Assembly: GCA_022829145.1 (NCBI GenBank) | Contig: CM040748.1 | Span: 23,021,501 to 23,085,500 of the forward strand | Origin: Albula goreensis | Taxonomy: Eukaryota; Chordata; Actinopteri; Albuliformes; Albulidae | DNA: 64,000 bases | Direction: 5' to 3' | Part shown: positions 25,224-40,052 of the stretch, one piece after another | Numbering within the stretch: position 1 is the first letter of the stretch | Layout of the letters: every line of letters starts with the position of its first letter | Translations under genes and position numbers: made by a program | Notes under the pieces: generated by a model | What the model was told of the DNA's origin: nothing | What the model saw: only the letters and a program-made list of their open reading frames with translations | Databases searched by the model: none

Positions 25224-28200
25224 CTGGGGGAGAGACCAATGGATGCAGATTTGCAAGGGAAGTTGAAGAAAAGACACAAGCTGCCATGTATCAAAAAAGG
25301 TGTGAAGGAATGCAATTGGAAGATACGATTTAAAAGAGACAGAAAGGAGGAGGGGGGGTGCTACATTATGTTACTAAAACATACATATCTGTGCTCCTAG
25401 CTCCATTTAATTACGGTAAAGATGTGAAAAACCAATTTTTGAATTGCACTACATTTGATCTCCATCTGACAAGACCATTTTAGGAATCCCTGTCAAACAT
25501 GGCATTTCAGCTAATTCCCTGAAATTGTGGTCTCACATCCAGGGGGATGTTGCACTGTAAAAAAAAATGCATTGGAGAAAAAAAAAACATCCTTCCACAA
25601 TGTAATGATGTGATCAGGTTTAGAAATTACACTGTCCAAATGCAAAACAATTATCTTTCCTAGCAATGTGTTACATGGCTACTGAATGAGGCCACACACT
25701 TAGAAGCTTGTTCAATTGTGCCTCCTCCTCCCTCTCCCTCTGGTGCTGGTTACATTAGTAACAGTCGCAGCAGCTACTGAAGGCAGTGAAGATAATACAG
25801 CGCTGTGCACTGGTGTGTGTTGGGGGTGGGGGGGGCTGATGGTACTGAATGAAGATCTTTATCTTAATCAGTGTTTTTCCACTACTTGCCCGTAGGGACC
25901 ACAGTCTCATCATTTCCTGTCCATCAGTCACGTCCTTTCCCTCTCGCTCACAACACAATATAACTCTAACAAGGGTGACAGTGTAAAATCAAAAGCAAAT
26001 TGTTTCAATATTTTGAGAACAAGTGCACTAATAACAGTAGATAACAGTGGCATGCTTAGGTTATACTAAGCACTAACATCACATTTTCCAAAGATGATTT
26101 CTCCTTTCAATTTTCATTTTAATATTTGACTTGAGTTTATTTCAACACAGTTGTCTAGGATTTTATTCTGATTTTTTTCCAAAATGTTCTATATGGTTCA
26201 ATAAAATTATGATTTAGGAAATTGTTGCATCATTACTCAAGTCTGAAGATTAGATATCTTTAATCTCTAGTTCATCCAGTAACATAGATGAACAAAACCA
26301 ACTCTGTAGTGTCCTGCCCAAATTAATGGCATAATCTGTTACAAATTGTGAAACTAGCAGAAAAAAAATGGAAGAGGGGCAGCAATGTTCATTAAATGTT
26401 CAGGAATGACTTTCCACTGATTACTTATATAATCTGCTTTAAGGTATTCAGCCATGTAAACAGCTGTGCTGTTCAGACAAACCCTGAACACAGAAAACAA
26501 CACATGGAGGGTATCAACTGAACCACATTATCAAAGAGCTGCACCCATGAGAAAATAAATAGAACAAATAAAAACTAAACTTTTTGGAAACTTGGAAAAA
26601 ATCATCTGGAAATATGAATACAATCTTTTTTCCAAATTGTCCCACTCCACACAAGACACTGCCATAGCAAAATGTTCTTCTTCTCAAGCAACTATTATAT
26701 TTGTTGGAGTTTCAGAAGCAAGGGGTATGTTTATGCCAAATCAAGGAAGGGTCCTGGCCCAGTAAGGTCTGTATTTTGAAACTATAAGGTCCTAAAATCT
26801 CCTGTAACACCACACTAGTGATCTGGTCAAAATTTTCTCTTCTTTGCAGAGACTGGAACAAATCTTAGCCAGTGGAAAAATGGAAGTTCAACAAGGATAG
26901 TTTTGACTTTTATGACTGAACAGATCTCTCATAATCTCAACACAAGCTTATGAGCAATTAATGATTTTTTTCTTCATGAAAATAAATGCCTCAAGCAAAC
27001 AATATTAGTAAGGCTGAAGTTTTCAGGTTTTTACTGCTTCCACTTAACACAAAACTAATCCAGCATTATACATGTGCTGTTCACTTTATGAAAATATCAG
27101 TGCAGACTTCAGTGGAAGGCATAGAGAAAAAGAAAAAAATATTTAACTTAAAGACAGGGACACAAGAGCTTAAGTCAGGCTTAAAAAAGTAGAGAAACGC
27201 TTAACAAATGTCAAAAACAGAACATGCACGGCAAGGGCCACCATGCAGAGGCAATATACAGACACGCATTCCAGTTACATTCTGACAGGTTTTGGAACTG
27301 GTGTGTGCTGTCACTTTGTTAGAGTAACAAAGGCAGGAAATTCTGCAATGAAGGAGCTTTTAGAATTGGAAAACAAGAGGGGCTGTTCTTGGGTAGTAAA
27401 TTAAGGATAAGCTATTACACCATAACACATCATTGGATTGGAATGCAAATTACAGCCAATGTTCACGTAACTTCCTTAAGTACCATTCTCTTCTCTGCCA
27501 ACAGAGATCTGCAGCATGCTACAGCCCTGCTCTCGTTGAAGAAAAGTCTCAGCTCCGCACCAGTTTTTGCTAACAAGTCAGTCATATAGGAGATGATTAC
27601 AAGACTCAAGATCAGGGCAGTGAAGACTGTGAACAAGCACTGTTAAGAAGTGCAGCAGTATTAATGGTTGCATGTCAATGGAGGGAGTGGAGGTTAATTG
27701 CAAAACACAGTGGCACCTTCTTTATACACATACTAAAGCTTCATTTATCTAAGACCAGTTCAGTTTCCTATGACAACCACAGCTAAGAGTCTAACAGTTA
27801 CATCATGGTTGACTGAGACTCCTTGTCAAATTAAGCAGGAGAGAACAAAAAGAAGGAAAAAGGCTTACAGTCTTCAAAGTGTAGGCTTCTGCAGGTTGTG
27901 TGCTTGAAGATCATTATAACCCTTAATATAAACAACGATGAGCTCTTACTAGAAATGACGGATGCAACTTAATTCTGTGAAGTCTAGTCATTAAATTTAA
28001 TACACCTTGAACCCAGTATCTCAGGTCAGCCTTCCTCAGACAGCATAAGTGTTTTTGTAGTTTCACACCTAGTGTCATTACTTTATGCTACAATTGTAAC
28101 ACTCAGCTGCTGACAGAGGACATTCTAGGATTGATTCAATGATGTAAAGAAAATGGCAATTTGGGAAAAGGATGAAGGGTGGGAGAAGGAGAGTTCAAAT

Positions 28201-31200
28201 TCCCCTTCAGCAAGGGTGTGAAAATATTTTAAGCTCTCTCAGACCAGTCTGAACAGGGACCTATGCAAGTGCAGATCACTGGAATTCCACAAATCCAGAG
28301 GCCATGGAGCATGGGTTTCACAGGAGGAAACCTGCCTGAACACAGAGCCAGGGAATAAATGCTTCCCAAAGGTCAAGGGTCAATCTGCATAATGCCAATC
28401 AACAGCATTCGAGCAGCATCTACTAAATAATTCTCACGGGAGAAACTATCGCAGTGCAATTTCACAAACTACATTTAACGTCTACTCTGAAGCTGCATAT
28501 ACACATTTAAGGCCACCCTACTCCTAATCATCTGAATCCCTCACTGGACAAGAAAATCAACCACTGTACCATTTTAAAATCCAAATTACCAGAACTGTCA
28601 AGGCATTTCAAAACTTTTAACAGGAATATAATGACAGGATGAAGTCTGAACAAAACTAACTGCATGAAAGATATTTGGATTGTTATATAAAATTATTTAA
28701 AAATGTAAAAAACAAAAAAAAAAAAAAAAAAACACCATAAAATAGTGTAAACCTTCAGCATTTACATCAAATCAGTGTCCACATTAGAAAAACACCTTCT
28801 TCTACTGAACATCTCTGCAGTGCCTAAGGTATGAAAAATGAGCACAAGTCTTTGCACATTGGTGGATTTAAAAAAAAAAAAAAAAACACAGATCAAGTCA
28901 AAAGCTGTTTTGAACAGCTTTCACAGACAAGGTGTGACCTACCACAGTTCTTAGTCATACCCAGGAATTACAGACTAAAAGAAATCCAATGGATCCATGT
29001 CAAAAAAAAAAGCATTCCTGGCTTCTTAACAAGAGACTCAATGCAATATGGCTAACAAAAACACGAGTAGTTACATGTCTGCCAAAAAAACTGCAACATG
29101 GGTGAATCACACTTTTACACTTCAGCAGTACCCTAATCAGCATGAGCAAAACAAGTTACTGATTACAGTCAGTGAGGAGGTAGAGGAACCTCCGAACAGA
29201 AAAGTGATTCATTTCACCAAAACATAGTGGGGTAAAGAAAGCCAGGCCAGCACGACTGGTAGGTTGAAAGATAAACTCATTGAGGGTGTTGTGTTGTTGT
29301 CAAGCATGCTTGGGTTTTTTAGTAAAGAGATTAGAGAACTCAAAGTCAACTGGGAACTGACTGAAGCTTCTGGCTTCTCCCTCACTGTTTTAATTATCTG
29401 CACTGTATCTGTTAGCCTGTAGCCTGTTTCAGGAGAGACAATAAGATTCCGGTCTGCTCTGCCAAAAAGAACTCAGAAGAAGTTTTGTCTCCTTCTCCAT
29501 GTAGGCATTTATCTTTGCCTTTGAGAATTGATTCATGCGTATTTACTCAATATAAATCAGTCAAAGGAACAGACCACAGCAGCCCACGTCCCTCAAATCA
29601 CTCCTATCTCCTTCTCTCTCCATCAACATGCCCCCTATATCTTTGGCTCCATCCAGCTTCCTGACAAGGCTCAGAGGAATCCTACACTTAGAGGTAGCTC
29701 AGCTGTGAATTCTTTAACAAAAAGGGAACACTGATGTGTCTGAGCAGCAATTAACTGTTAATCACAGGGATTTCGGAAGACAGGGGACTGTGAAATATAG
29801 TCTAATGTAATTACAGCAGTGGCTCTGTACAGTCTGCACTTACTTTTTTTCTACTGCTATCACAGAGCTCAACAGCTCCTTCTCTTTAATCAGTATGCAT
29901 GTTACACATATTAGCATTTTAAACCTACCAGGCTTGCAATGACATATAACAGCCAAAACAATACCCATTATTAAATTATGTACTCCATTAACAACACATT
30001 TTGACATACCTTATGACTCTATAGGTGCAGACCTGTGCAGCTGAATAGTACAGTGGACTTGAAGCAGTAGCCACAAGCAGCATGCATAATACATTAATGG
30101 TTCTTTGCTGCATATGGGAGCAAATGAATAATCCCCTGTACTTAACTGCTACTGACATTCTCAAGACATGGAAACCCCAGTCAAAACCAATCACTTCATA
30201 GGTTTCATGTTAAAAATTTCCCATGAACAGCTGACTGTTAAATACCATATATTATAGCTGCAAAATTTTGAATACCACTTCGGAGGAACGTGTTTGTGAC
30301 ATCATGAAGGAGCCCACTAGAGCACAGTGGGGCACATCTGGCAGGGAGACAGAGTAACGTTTCTAAGAGCAAAAGGCGAAAAGGCAGTTTGGAGAAAGGG
30401 GTTATGCCGGCCGAGGAAGGAATCAAATAAATAAAAAGGCATTAGAAATACCCTGTGAGAAATCTTGTGTCCAACACCCCAAGAAGTCCAGAAGTGAATA
30501 GGAGTGCTGAGATCACAGCTGAAAGACTACCAAGCCTGTTCTCCCCCTGTTCAGGACTTTGGCCCTGTGTCCAAATTCTGCTTGACTGCTTCCCTTGGAA
30601 ACAGTGGGACCATAATATCCACTACAAAGTGACTGAAAAGGAGCCAGATGCAATGCAGTCACAGTAGATTGTATGTATTGGCTAACAGCAAATTTAGTAT
30701 TCATGGCAGAAACACTTCTTAAAAGCAAAATTAGGAATATGCTCATATCAGATTAAAGTGTATTAAGAGTGGCTGAAATTCCTTCATTTTACAGCCATGT
30801 TCCAATTAGACAGTTAACCTAACCCACAGCAGGGCTGCAGCTTCACATCTAATTGGCATGGCATGGATCAGTTACAAACAGAAAGGTCAATAGATACCAG
30901 GCATCAACATGTGCAGTAAGAGACTCATTTCCAGTCATGCACCACAGAACTAAGCAAGAAAGAAATAGAACACACAAGTGGAGCAGTCTACTTATTTTCT
31001 GGAGATTACCACAGTTACTGGCAAGAAATCTATGTACTGGCAAGTGAGGAGTCACTTGTGCTGAAATACACAGATAGATGCAGACAAACCCGATAGGTTT
31101 ATATAGCACCCTGCAGTTTATTCTAAGGTTAAATAAAAAAAAAAAAAAAAAAACAAGGTGCGTTCAATTTCTGCCTCTTGTGAGTTTGGGAAAAAAGGGA

Positions 31201-34200
31201 AAAACATGCGGACAAAAGACTCTCAACTGAGAACGACAGAACTTTGTAGTTCTTGAGAAGAACACTACCAGTCAAAAAGAGAAAGTATAATAAGAAACAA
31301 ACTACACCAGCAGAATGGAAGGGGGTGGGGTGGTTGAATTAAACTTCCTGAACTCAGAGACAAAGGAAACACCTCTATTCCCATTTCATGCACAAGCAGA
31401 AATGCCTGTCAGTGTCTTTTGCAACAAAACATATACATAACAGGTTCTGTCACTTCAGCACAGCTCTCCTGATCCCATCCAGAGATTCACTTCATTCATC
31501 TACACCTGTGTCTTGCACCTTTTCTTGCTGGATCGCTACACGTCAATGCTGACAGACTGGGGGGAAAAGTCAGGGGTGGCCCAGCAGTTGGCCTGTTACT
31601 CTTGGAATTGCAGGCACCTGGGGTGGATGGAGCATATACAGCTGTGTCGCCAGACTAGCGTCCTAGATAATCTGATGGACAAAGGTGATCAAATACCAAG
31701 TAATGTTTAGATTAATTATGTCATGACTGCCTATTCAATGTACCCCACATTACAATATCAATTTTCATGTTAGATGTGACACCAAAACATTTGTTAAAAG
31801 CCAAATCAATTAAAAATCTAAAATAAGTAACTATTACACATTCACAGTGCATGAGTAGAATCAATCTTTGAAATTATTACACCCAGTTTACAAAATTATT
31901 TACCAGCTAATGGGGCATACAGCTCATGAGGTGAATGAAAGCCTCTGCCTTAAGTGTGAACAACACTAGGACAGGGCACTGAAGACACTTCAGGATGTAT
32001 ACATTTTAAGAAACAGGACTGCCGGTACTTGACAAAAATTTGCATGGGAGAAAACTGTCTAAAATGTCTTTGTCTTACCACAGGTGCAGGTCACCTATGG
32101 CTAAGAGGACGCAGAACCTCAAACCTTGGGTTATGTAAGAGTTAAAGCAGCCAAAATTACAACCAGATGATGGGGATTCAGCAGAGGAGATCTGCCATTT
32201 ATTTATTCAGTGGTTTACAAGAGGATTACGGGGTGAAAGCCAAAGACAAACTTGGGCTGAACTGAGATCTGATGATCAAATTCAAGTGTGTCCTGCAATA
32301 CTCCATTTATTATACCCATTACCTGTGCAACTCAAGCAACTGTGGGGTGGGTCCTTAGTTGTATCACAAGTACTTATTGGTCTTCTATCCTGGCAGGGTA
32401 GATACCACCAGGCTACAAAATCCTGGTGGAAATCCAATTAAGCTGGGCTACTGCATAGCAAGTAATAACCTGCATGGTGACAGTGATGGTAATGTGAAAT
32501 GTACCCCTCATTAATGAGGAAAAACTGTTGTTTTATACCAGAAGAGAAATGCGTGGTTGGTGAGAAGGGCAGTCACAGTAACATGATACAACCATATACT
32601 TAAAAAGCGCCTACTACAAATTTTGAGTTACGATGTCAATGACATTATTAACACTGAACTTGGTGACCAAGTGACAGATCATGAAAGGATACTTTGAGAG
32701 CATCATCTGAAAGCAGCCAGCAAGATGTCAGAGAAATTTACCACACAGCAAGGTGAAAAACCTCACCATCAGTTTCAATCACTGAATCCTTTTATTAGCA
32801 AGCCAGTTCTGCAGAATCAACTGTGGAATTTTCATGCTCCCGAAAGTCAATTCATCAATTACAAAACGATGTTAAGTTGGAACAACTTCTAAATGGGAGA
32901 CATCTGCTTTCTACTGTACTGTTGTCATCGATTAGACTTCGTCAACACACCAAGGCGAAATCCAGTTGCCATTCCTTACCTTTGGCCAATAGATAGCCTA
33001 GGTATTTTATTAATCAATTTCTTGTATACAGTCAAGGGGCAATGGCCAATCATAGAATTTCATACATTTCAGAAATTAAAAGTCAAGATATTTGACACAG
33101 TATACATTCAAATAGGTTGCTACATAGTTGCCTCCATGACACTCTTCTTTGACATTGGAGAGGAACACATTACTTCATCTACACAAACTGAAAAACATTA
33201 GTACACACAATAGAAGTGGTGCTGTGGGTTTTGTGGCCAGAACTGCAGTTTGACTCATTTTTGCCAACTAGATAGAAAGAATGTGATCATACCTCACAAA
33301 TGTTTGCAGGCTAACTGAAAATACCTAGGCACTGTAGCTCACGTTACATTTCTTAGATACAGTATATACTTTTCCATGCAGAGTCAGTGTGTCAGCTGCA
33401 GCTTTCAAATACCCATCAAGACAAAACAATTTATGGTGTTGTGGTGCCTGCATAATTAACCACAGAACAGCTTTTCACCTTCTGGGCAGCACATAGTAAA
33501 GTTACATCAATGGGGGAAGTGCATTTTTTAACACATTCTATGCTGCTGCTGAGGAGTTGAACAATCAGGGATCTAAATGTCCAATTTCCACCCATGTCCA
33601 GTGCAGTCCATCATCTAAAATGTCTGTGTCAAGACAAATGTTGAAAGTTAAGCGAGACTTTAAATTCTACCTTCTGTTGCACTTAACAAAAAGTAGCTGC
33701 AATGCTTGATGTGGTGTTATTCACAAATAATAGTTTATATATTCTTCTAGGAGATGTATGCTAATATTATTGTGGACAAATGTTTTTGGTTTATCTAGGT
33801 CTGGAGCTGGCACGGAGGCTCAACTTGTCGGCTGTTTTAGCCTCCATCTGTATGCTGAACTAGTGTAGTCAAACCTTTGTAGGTCATGAACATCAGAGGA
33901 AATCAGCTGAGCCCACAGTGACTTCAGAAGACACCTGCTTCTTTTTTGGGGACAATGCTCTCTCAGGGCACCATATGTAAATACAATAAATTTCTGCAGC
34001 TGGATGCAGTACATTTAGATTTCACTCACAGGTAATTGTATCTATATGTGCCCTACAGTGTTAAAAAAGCTTTACTGAAGTATGCTTACGTAAAGGCCTA
34101 ACCACACAAAAGCATGTTGAAACACTGCAGCGCATGTAGCTACATGCCGAAAAGCAGAGCTTCCAAACATCCTGCTGGCAACTTGGGGGGGTGGAATCCA

Positions 34201-36433
34201 GGGTATGGGGTACTGTGAATGTGGGTCACTGCAACGCTGAGTACCAATCTGCATGCAAATTAAGACTTTCAACTTTTATCACATTATAAGCAATCAGCTA
34301 ATTATTGCCCCAGCCCCATTTGCTGTATCTGTGTCTCTTCATATGAATATGTCACAGACCATGTATGCCAGTAAAGCAACTCACATCCACAGACCTCAGA
34401 GGGAAAGATGTTTAAGCAGAGCTGGACAAAATCCATACGAACATTGTAGTGTCACAATAAAAGCAAGCATTAAAATCTTAGTCAGCAAAGTATTTAACAG
34501 GAATGTGCACTCAATGAGTAGGGGGCAAATGCAGATAAGAGCTAAAGGCTGTGTGACACAAATCTGTACCACTGAGGTAAATGGTGCGCATGAAGCAACC
34601 CAGTACTGTGGCATGCCACAAAACTTATTGTAGTCTGGGTAGAGCTGCCTCCAAAGACGTTATCCTAGGTGATTAAAATGGCCATCAAACTACACAACAA
34701 ATACTACATAACATGAAACATAAGCCTTTTGTTATTTAATGATTTTAAAACTTTTAATTATCAGCTATTTAATATGATGATATTTGTCTGAAGACTAGAA
34801 GAGTCGTTTTGCAAGTTAGCTTGCGAAAAGCGGTATGAATAAGGGCTGCATCGATTTTATGAAAGTGTTGCCTATATCAGTTTTAGACTCTGTCCGAGAC
34901 AATACGTATACGGTGCAGAATAAGAACAAAAGTTACATTTAGGAGGCAAATTAAACCTCATGACACCGCCCTTGTTTGAGAGAAGGGCCTAGAATCGCTG
35001 CGAGACAGGAAATAAGAAGTGGTTTCATATTTGGGTCAGCAGCAACCAATACACCATCCCGGCATCCGCTGCCTTCACGGTGGTCGTTAGATTTTCAGTT
35101 TTTGACACGATAACTTTCTGTACAGTATATAATTTATTGAAGCCCAAAACTGCTGTCGGTGCCTTTTTACGTAAGCTATTTACGTGAACATCAGACTACA
35201 ACCTCCCCTCTTGGTCCACAATTACAGCAACACATCCACTCGAGCAAATTAGCTAGTGATATAAATAATTTCCAACCGAATACCAATTCTGCAGAAATTC
35301 CACCAAAATCCTGCATTGCAGTATAAGTTCTTCATTGACAAGACGCCACTCTACACACGATAAGAATGTTATAAATCATCACTAGATACTTGAGTATTAC
35401 ATTTTAAAAAATCTCTGCTTATCCATGAGCCACTTCCGATGATGGACGGACTGAACCCAATATCCGATTTAACGTTATTCACTCAGATTTGCGAGATTTT
35501 AAAGGAAGTAGCTAACGTCAGACAGCTAGCAAGACAAACTCGTCAAACACTGCTGCCTTGATATTAGATAACACGACGTTACATGAAAATTGAGCGACTG
35601 AGTCAGGTATATGTTAACGTAACACTGTTTACATTACTTGCTTAAAACAATTAATTGCATGGGAAATCTATTTGTATGGGGGCATTTTCCATTGCGCTAA
35701 ATCCTAAGCAGCACCAAATTCAGTTCAATCCTACTGCTTGCCAGACAAAACGACCTCGCGTTGAAATGTCAGAAGTCACCAGTATAACTTCAAACTCAAA
35801 AAACAATTCCCAAAAACATGCATTAAACATGTTCACTGGTTCGTTTTCAATTCAGGATTCTGTTTCCATACAGCCAGTCAGCCAGACAGCTAACGCTAGT
35901 TGTTAGCGACAGCATGCAAAAGTGATAGCTAGTAGGCTAACGGGAAAACTAGGGCAGGTAGTTCGCTTGGAAGCAATCCTGAACTTGGCTGAAAGAGAAT
36001 TTTAAAAAGCGAGAACTGTAACACGCATAGCTGCCATGGCTAAAAATGAGAAGTGCATGAGTAGCAACAGTGCAAGCCAGCTTTATAACTTCGGTATCTA
36101 ATTAACTACCCAGCTAGGTGACATACCCACACCTAAACAGCCGTCAGCAGACTAGCTAATACTACCTAATAACACAAAATTAACCGGCACCATGTGGAAC
36201 TAAGCTGCAAAATAGTAAACTTGTTACAGCGCGGCTTGTGTTGCAATGGTAAGGGTAGCACTGATGTAGCTAGCTGGCCACCAAATTGCCAAATTGTACT
36301 GATACTGTAAGCTAGTCAGCTAGCCAACGAAATGCCAAAAAAGGAGGTCAGTGACGGGACAGTGTGGCTTGCCAGGTAATTCACAAAGGCATGGAATGCG
36401 TGCTCACAGTTGTTTTGGAAGACAAACGACTAC
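25224..36433 (-). other. arhgdia: arhgdia intron 1 (about 11.2 kb)
   Basis: Bounded by the acceptor at 25225-25224 and the proposed donor GT at 36433-36432 (CAG|GTAGTC on the minus strand). It is AT-rich and holds poly-A runs near 28703-28732, 28870-28886 and 31132-31154. No further exon, RNA gene or clear transposon was recognised. All reading frames in it are short and without family signatures. Confidence 0.5.
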
Positions 36434-36650
36434 CTGAGCTGGTCCTTGCCGTTACACCGTGGGTTTACCGGATGCTCCGAGCGTGCTTCTGCTGCTCCAC
36501 TCCACCGGGCAAAGTATGGCGATTAGGGAACGGAGCCGCCCGTACGACACACTTCCGGGGCTAGCGCAGCGCGCGACTAGCTACGTTGGACTGGGCGAGC
36601 GATGGCGCGCAGCGCTCTTGCAAGCATGTCTCACACACACAGAGATAGTC
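36434..36650 (-). promoter_or_regulatory. arhgdia: arhgdia promoter and non-coding exon 1
   Basis: Locally GC- and CpG-rich (GCGCGC, CGCGCTGCGC, CCGGAAGTG) in otherwise AT-rich DNA, with an ETS-type CGGAAGT on the minus strand near 36550 and a consensus donor at 36434/36433. This fits a TATA-less housekeeping start with an untranslated first exon. The transcription start is not defined. Confidence 0.5.
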
Positions 36651-38496
36651 TGTCCGCCAAATTTGACATCCCGCTCTCACCAGCACCTGCCAACTGTACA
36701 TGTTTACAGAATAGTGCACAAGATTTGGCAAAAACATCGGTGGAAGGAATTTGAATTTTCCACCCTTTACAGATATATGACCTAACCCGGTGACAGTTTT
36801 ATTTGTAAGTGAATCGTTTTCTGTACATTTTGGGACAGTTTCAATTACCTGTACAAACCTTGATTTAAACCCTGGTTTTGATCTATATTAGAACTTGTTC
36901 AACTACTGATAAACTGCATTGTATCAGTAGTTCGGAGCCATTTATAGGCTAGGGCAAGGAGGACCTCTATAGTTGATGATGGAATAATTTTCATCATAAT
37001 GAAGAAAAACCCCCAAACATCTGTGCCACAGATAAAAAACATTCTTTGGGAGGCAGGTGTAGATGTGTAGGTGACTACTGTCCAAGAATAAGGCCTGGCA
37101 GAGCATAGTACTCATCTATACAGTGCCACAAAGTACTAAATATGATTACTTTAAATTTACATATTATCCATCATTATGGCATACCCTAAAACTAATGTTG
37201 CCTTATGGTTAGAAAATCATATTTCACAAAGTAGGAATTGTCACATGGAACTGCAAATAGCCATATTCATAATGTTGCCCCCACACTATCTGGAGCATAC
37301 CAAGAGGTAGTCTGCTATGCTGAAAAAAAAGATATAAAAAAAAACTACATTTTAAGCTTCAAATGTGATGAAATAATTTATGTACCTTTATAAAAACAAT
37401 TTGTATCACTGACTAGTCTAACAAAACATAATTCTGTGGTCGCCAGTGCTATTTCTTTAAGTTGCTACAAGTAAATACAGCACATGCTCTGTTCTATATG
37501 GTTTCAATAACAAGTAAAGTGGAGGACAGGGTATCACCAGCAAAGCTCATGTTGGGAAAAACTGGTAAAGGAGATACTCGTTTTAGGAAACAGTTTTACC
37601 ACAGCCACATGGGGAAAAGTATCAGACAAGCCTGTGTCATCTTCTATCACACCTGAGGACAGTCAAACACTATCCCAAGTCAAATGTCACATCAAAGTGT
37701 CAATACTCTAACTTCTAATACTCTACTCATGTCGTTTATTCTGGTGCTACAATATGCAAAGTACCTTGGCTTTAGATTCAGAAATTACTACAAACCAATT
37801 ATCCAGAACTGTCTTTGGCCACCCCAGAGAAAGCAGGCTAAGGGTTTAACATTAGTCTATCCTATTGACAGGTCACTGTTCAACAATAGATATGCATTGT
37901 ATAACAATTTATTTTCCAGGTAATTCTGCAACAATAATACACAGAAAATATATGAATCCCAGTTATTAACATTAAATCAGCCGATTTTGGTGGTAACATG
38001 GTTTCTCCTCTGGATTCATCCATTGCACTCTGGATCATGCATCTGTCCAATGAAAAAGTGTATTCCTGACTCAGTGATAGGAAACTCAGCTAGTGGACTG
38101 TGTAAATTAAGAGCAATTGCATGAGAGCTTTTCTTCACCCCCCCCAAAAAAATTAACAAGAGGTGATTGCCAGGATGAGAATGACATAGTACTGCAACTT
38201 GATATTCCTGGCAAGGAGTCAAGAAAATATCAGTTAAAAATGGTAAAAAAAAAATAATAAAAATCTACTTAGTCATGACTCATCAATATTGGCTAGCAAC
38301 ATGTCAACAATTCACACTAGCTTCATAACCTGTTTATACCTCTAGATACAGTTGACCTATTCAGGCTTAGTGCAGAGGGAATTAAAGGGATTTAACCGGG
38401 GTTTTGAATTCATAAAATGGACTAAATGTGGTGAGACACAATATATTTGTATATTGACTTCATTCGATTGAACATGAGGGCATATAATGAGATATA
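36651..38496. other. Intergenic, nothing recognised
   Basis: AT-rich spacer upstream of arhgdia. No supported exon. Confidence 0.5.
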
Positions 38497-40052
38497 CAAT
38501 GCTCAAAAAAATAAAGGGAACACTTAAACAACACAATGTAACTCAAAGTCAATCACACTTCTGTAAAATCAAACTGTCCTGTTAGGAAGCAACACTGATT
38601 GACAATCAATTCCACATGCTGTTGTGCAAATGGAATAGACAACAGTTGGAAATTATAGGCAATTAGCAAGACACCCCCAATAAAGGAGTGGTTCTGCAGT
38701 TCTCAGTTCCTATGCTTTCTGGCTGATGTTTTGGTCACTTTTGAATGTTGGCAGTGCTTTCACTCTAGTGGTAGCATGAGACGAAGTCTACAACTCACAC
38801 AAGTGGCTCCGGTAGTGCAGCTCATTCAGGATGGCACATCAATGTGAGCTGTGGCAAGAAGGTTTGCTGTGTCTGTCAGCGTAGTGTCCAGAGCATGGAG
38901 GTGCTACCAGGAGACAGGCCAGTACATCAGGAGACGTGGAGGAGGCCGTAGGAGGGCAACAACCCAGCAGCAGGACCGCTACATCCGCCTTTGTGCAAGG
39001 AGGAACAGGAGGAGCACTGCCAGAGCCCTGCAAAATGACCTCCAGTAGGCCACAAATGTGCATGTGTCTGCTCAAACGGTCAGAAACGGACTCCATAAGG
39101 GTGGTATGAGGGCCTGATGTCCACAGGTGGGGGTTGTGCTTGCAGCCCAACGCCGTGCAGGACATTTGGCATTTGCCAGAGAACACTAAGATTGGCAAAT
39201 TCGCCACTGGCACCCTGTGCTCTTCACAGATGAAAGCAGGTTCACACTGAGCACATGAGACAGACGTGACCGAGTCTGGAGATGCCGTTGAGAACGTTCT
39301 GCTACCTGCAACATCCTCCAGCATGACTGGTTTGGCAGTGGGTCAGTAATGGTGTGGGGTGGCATTTCTTTGAGGGGCTGCACTGCCCTCCATGTGCTCG
39401 CCACAGGTAGCCTGACTGCCATTAGGTACCGAGATGAGATCCTCAGACCCCTTGTGAGACCATATGCTGGTGCGGTTGGCCCTGGGTTCTTCCTAATGCA
39501 AGAAAATGCTAGACCTTATGTGGCTGCAGTGTGTCAGCAGTTCCTGCAAGACGAAGGCATTGATGCTGTGGACTGGCCCACCCGTTCCCCAGACCTGAAT
39601 CCAATTGAGCACATCTAGGACATCATATCTCGCTCCATCCACCAACGCCACGTTGCACCACAGACTGTCCAGGAGTTGGTGGATGCTTTAGTCCAGGTCT
39701 GGGAGGAGATCCCTCAGGATCCATCACCTCATCAGGAGCATGCCCAGGCGTTGTAGGGAGGTCATACAGGCACGTGGAGGCCACACATACTACTGAGCCT
39801 CATTTTGACTTATTTTAAGGACATTACATCAAAGTTGGATCAGCCTGTAGTGTGTTTTTCCACTTTAATTTTGAGTGTGACTCCAAATCCAGACCTCCAT
39901 GGGTTAATAAATTTGATTTACATTGATAATTTTTGTGTGATTTTGTTGTCAGCACATTCAACTATGTAAAGAACAAAGTATTTAATAACTATTTCTTTCA
40001 TTCAGATCTAGGATGTGTTATTTTAGTGTTCCCTTTATTTTTTTGAGCAGTA
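38497..40052 (+). mobile_element. Tc1-like transposon, inactivated, nearly full length
   Basis: A 1556-bp element flanked by TA target duplications (38495-38496 and 40053-40054). Terminal inverted repeats begin with a GCTCAAAAAAATAAAGGGAA block at both ends. The transposase runs on the plus strand from ATG 38776. A paired-like helix-turn-helix region ([20 protein letters not shown]) is followed by the DDE core (LFTDESRFTL, then VWGGISLRG, then PDLNPIEHI). It is broken by in-frame stops, for example TGA 38845-38847, one after LQNDLQ near 39045, one near 39258 and TAG after PIEHI near 39617. The block that in the family reads QDNARPH is QENARPY here, so the second catalytic Asp is Glu. It cannot encode active transposase. 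Confidence 0.92.

Noticed and set aside
38839..39324. 161-codon frame on the minus strand
   Set aside because: It lies antisense to the Tc1-like transposase inside the element, a known side effect of its codon composition.
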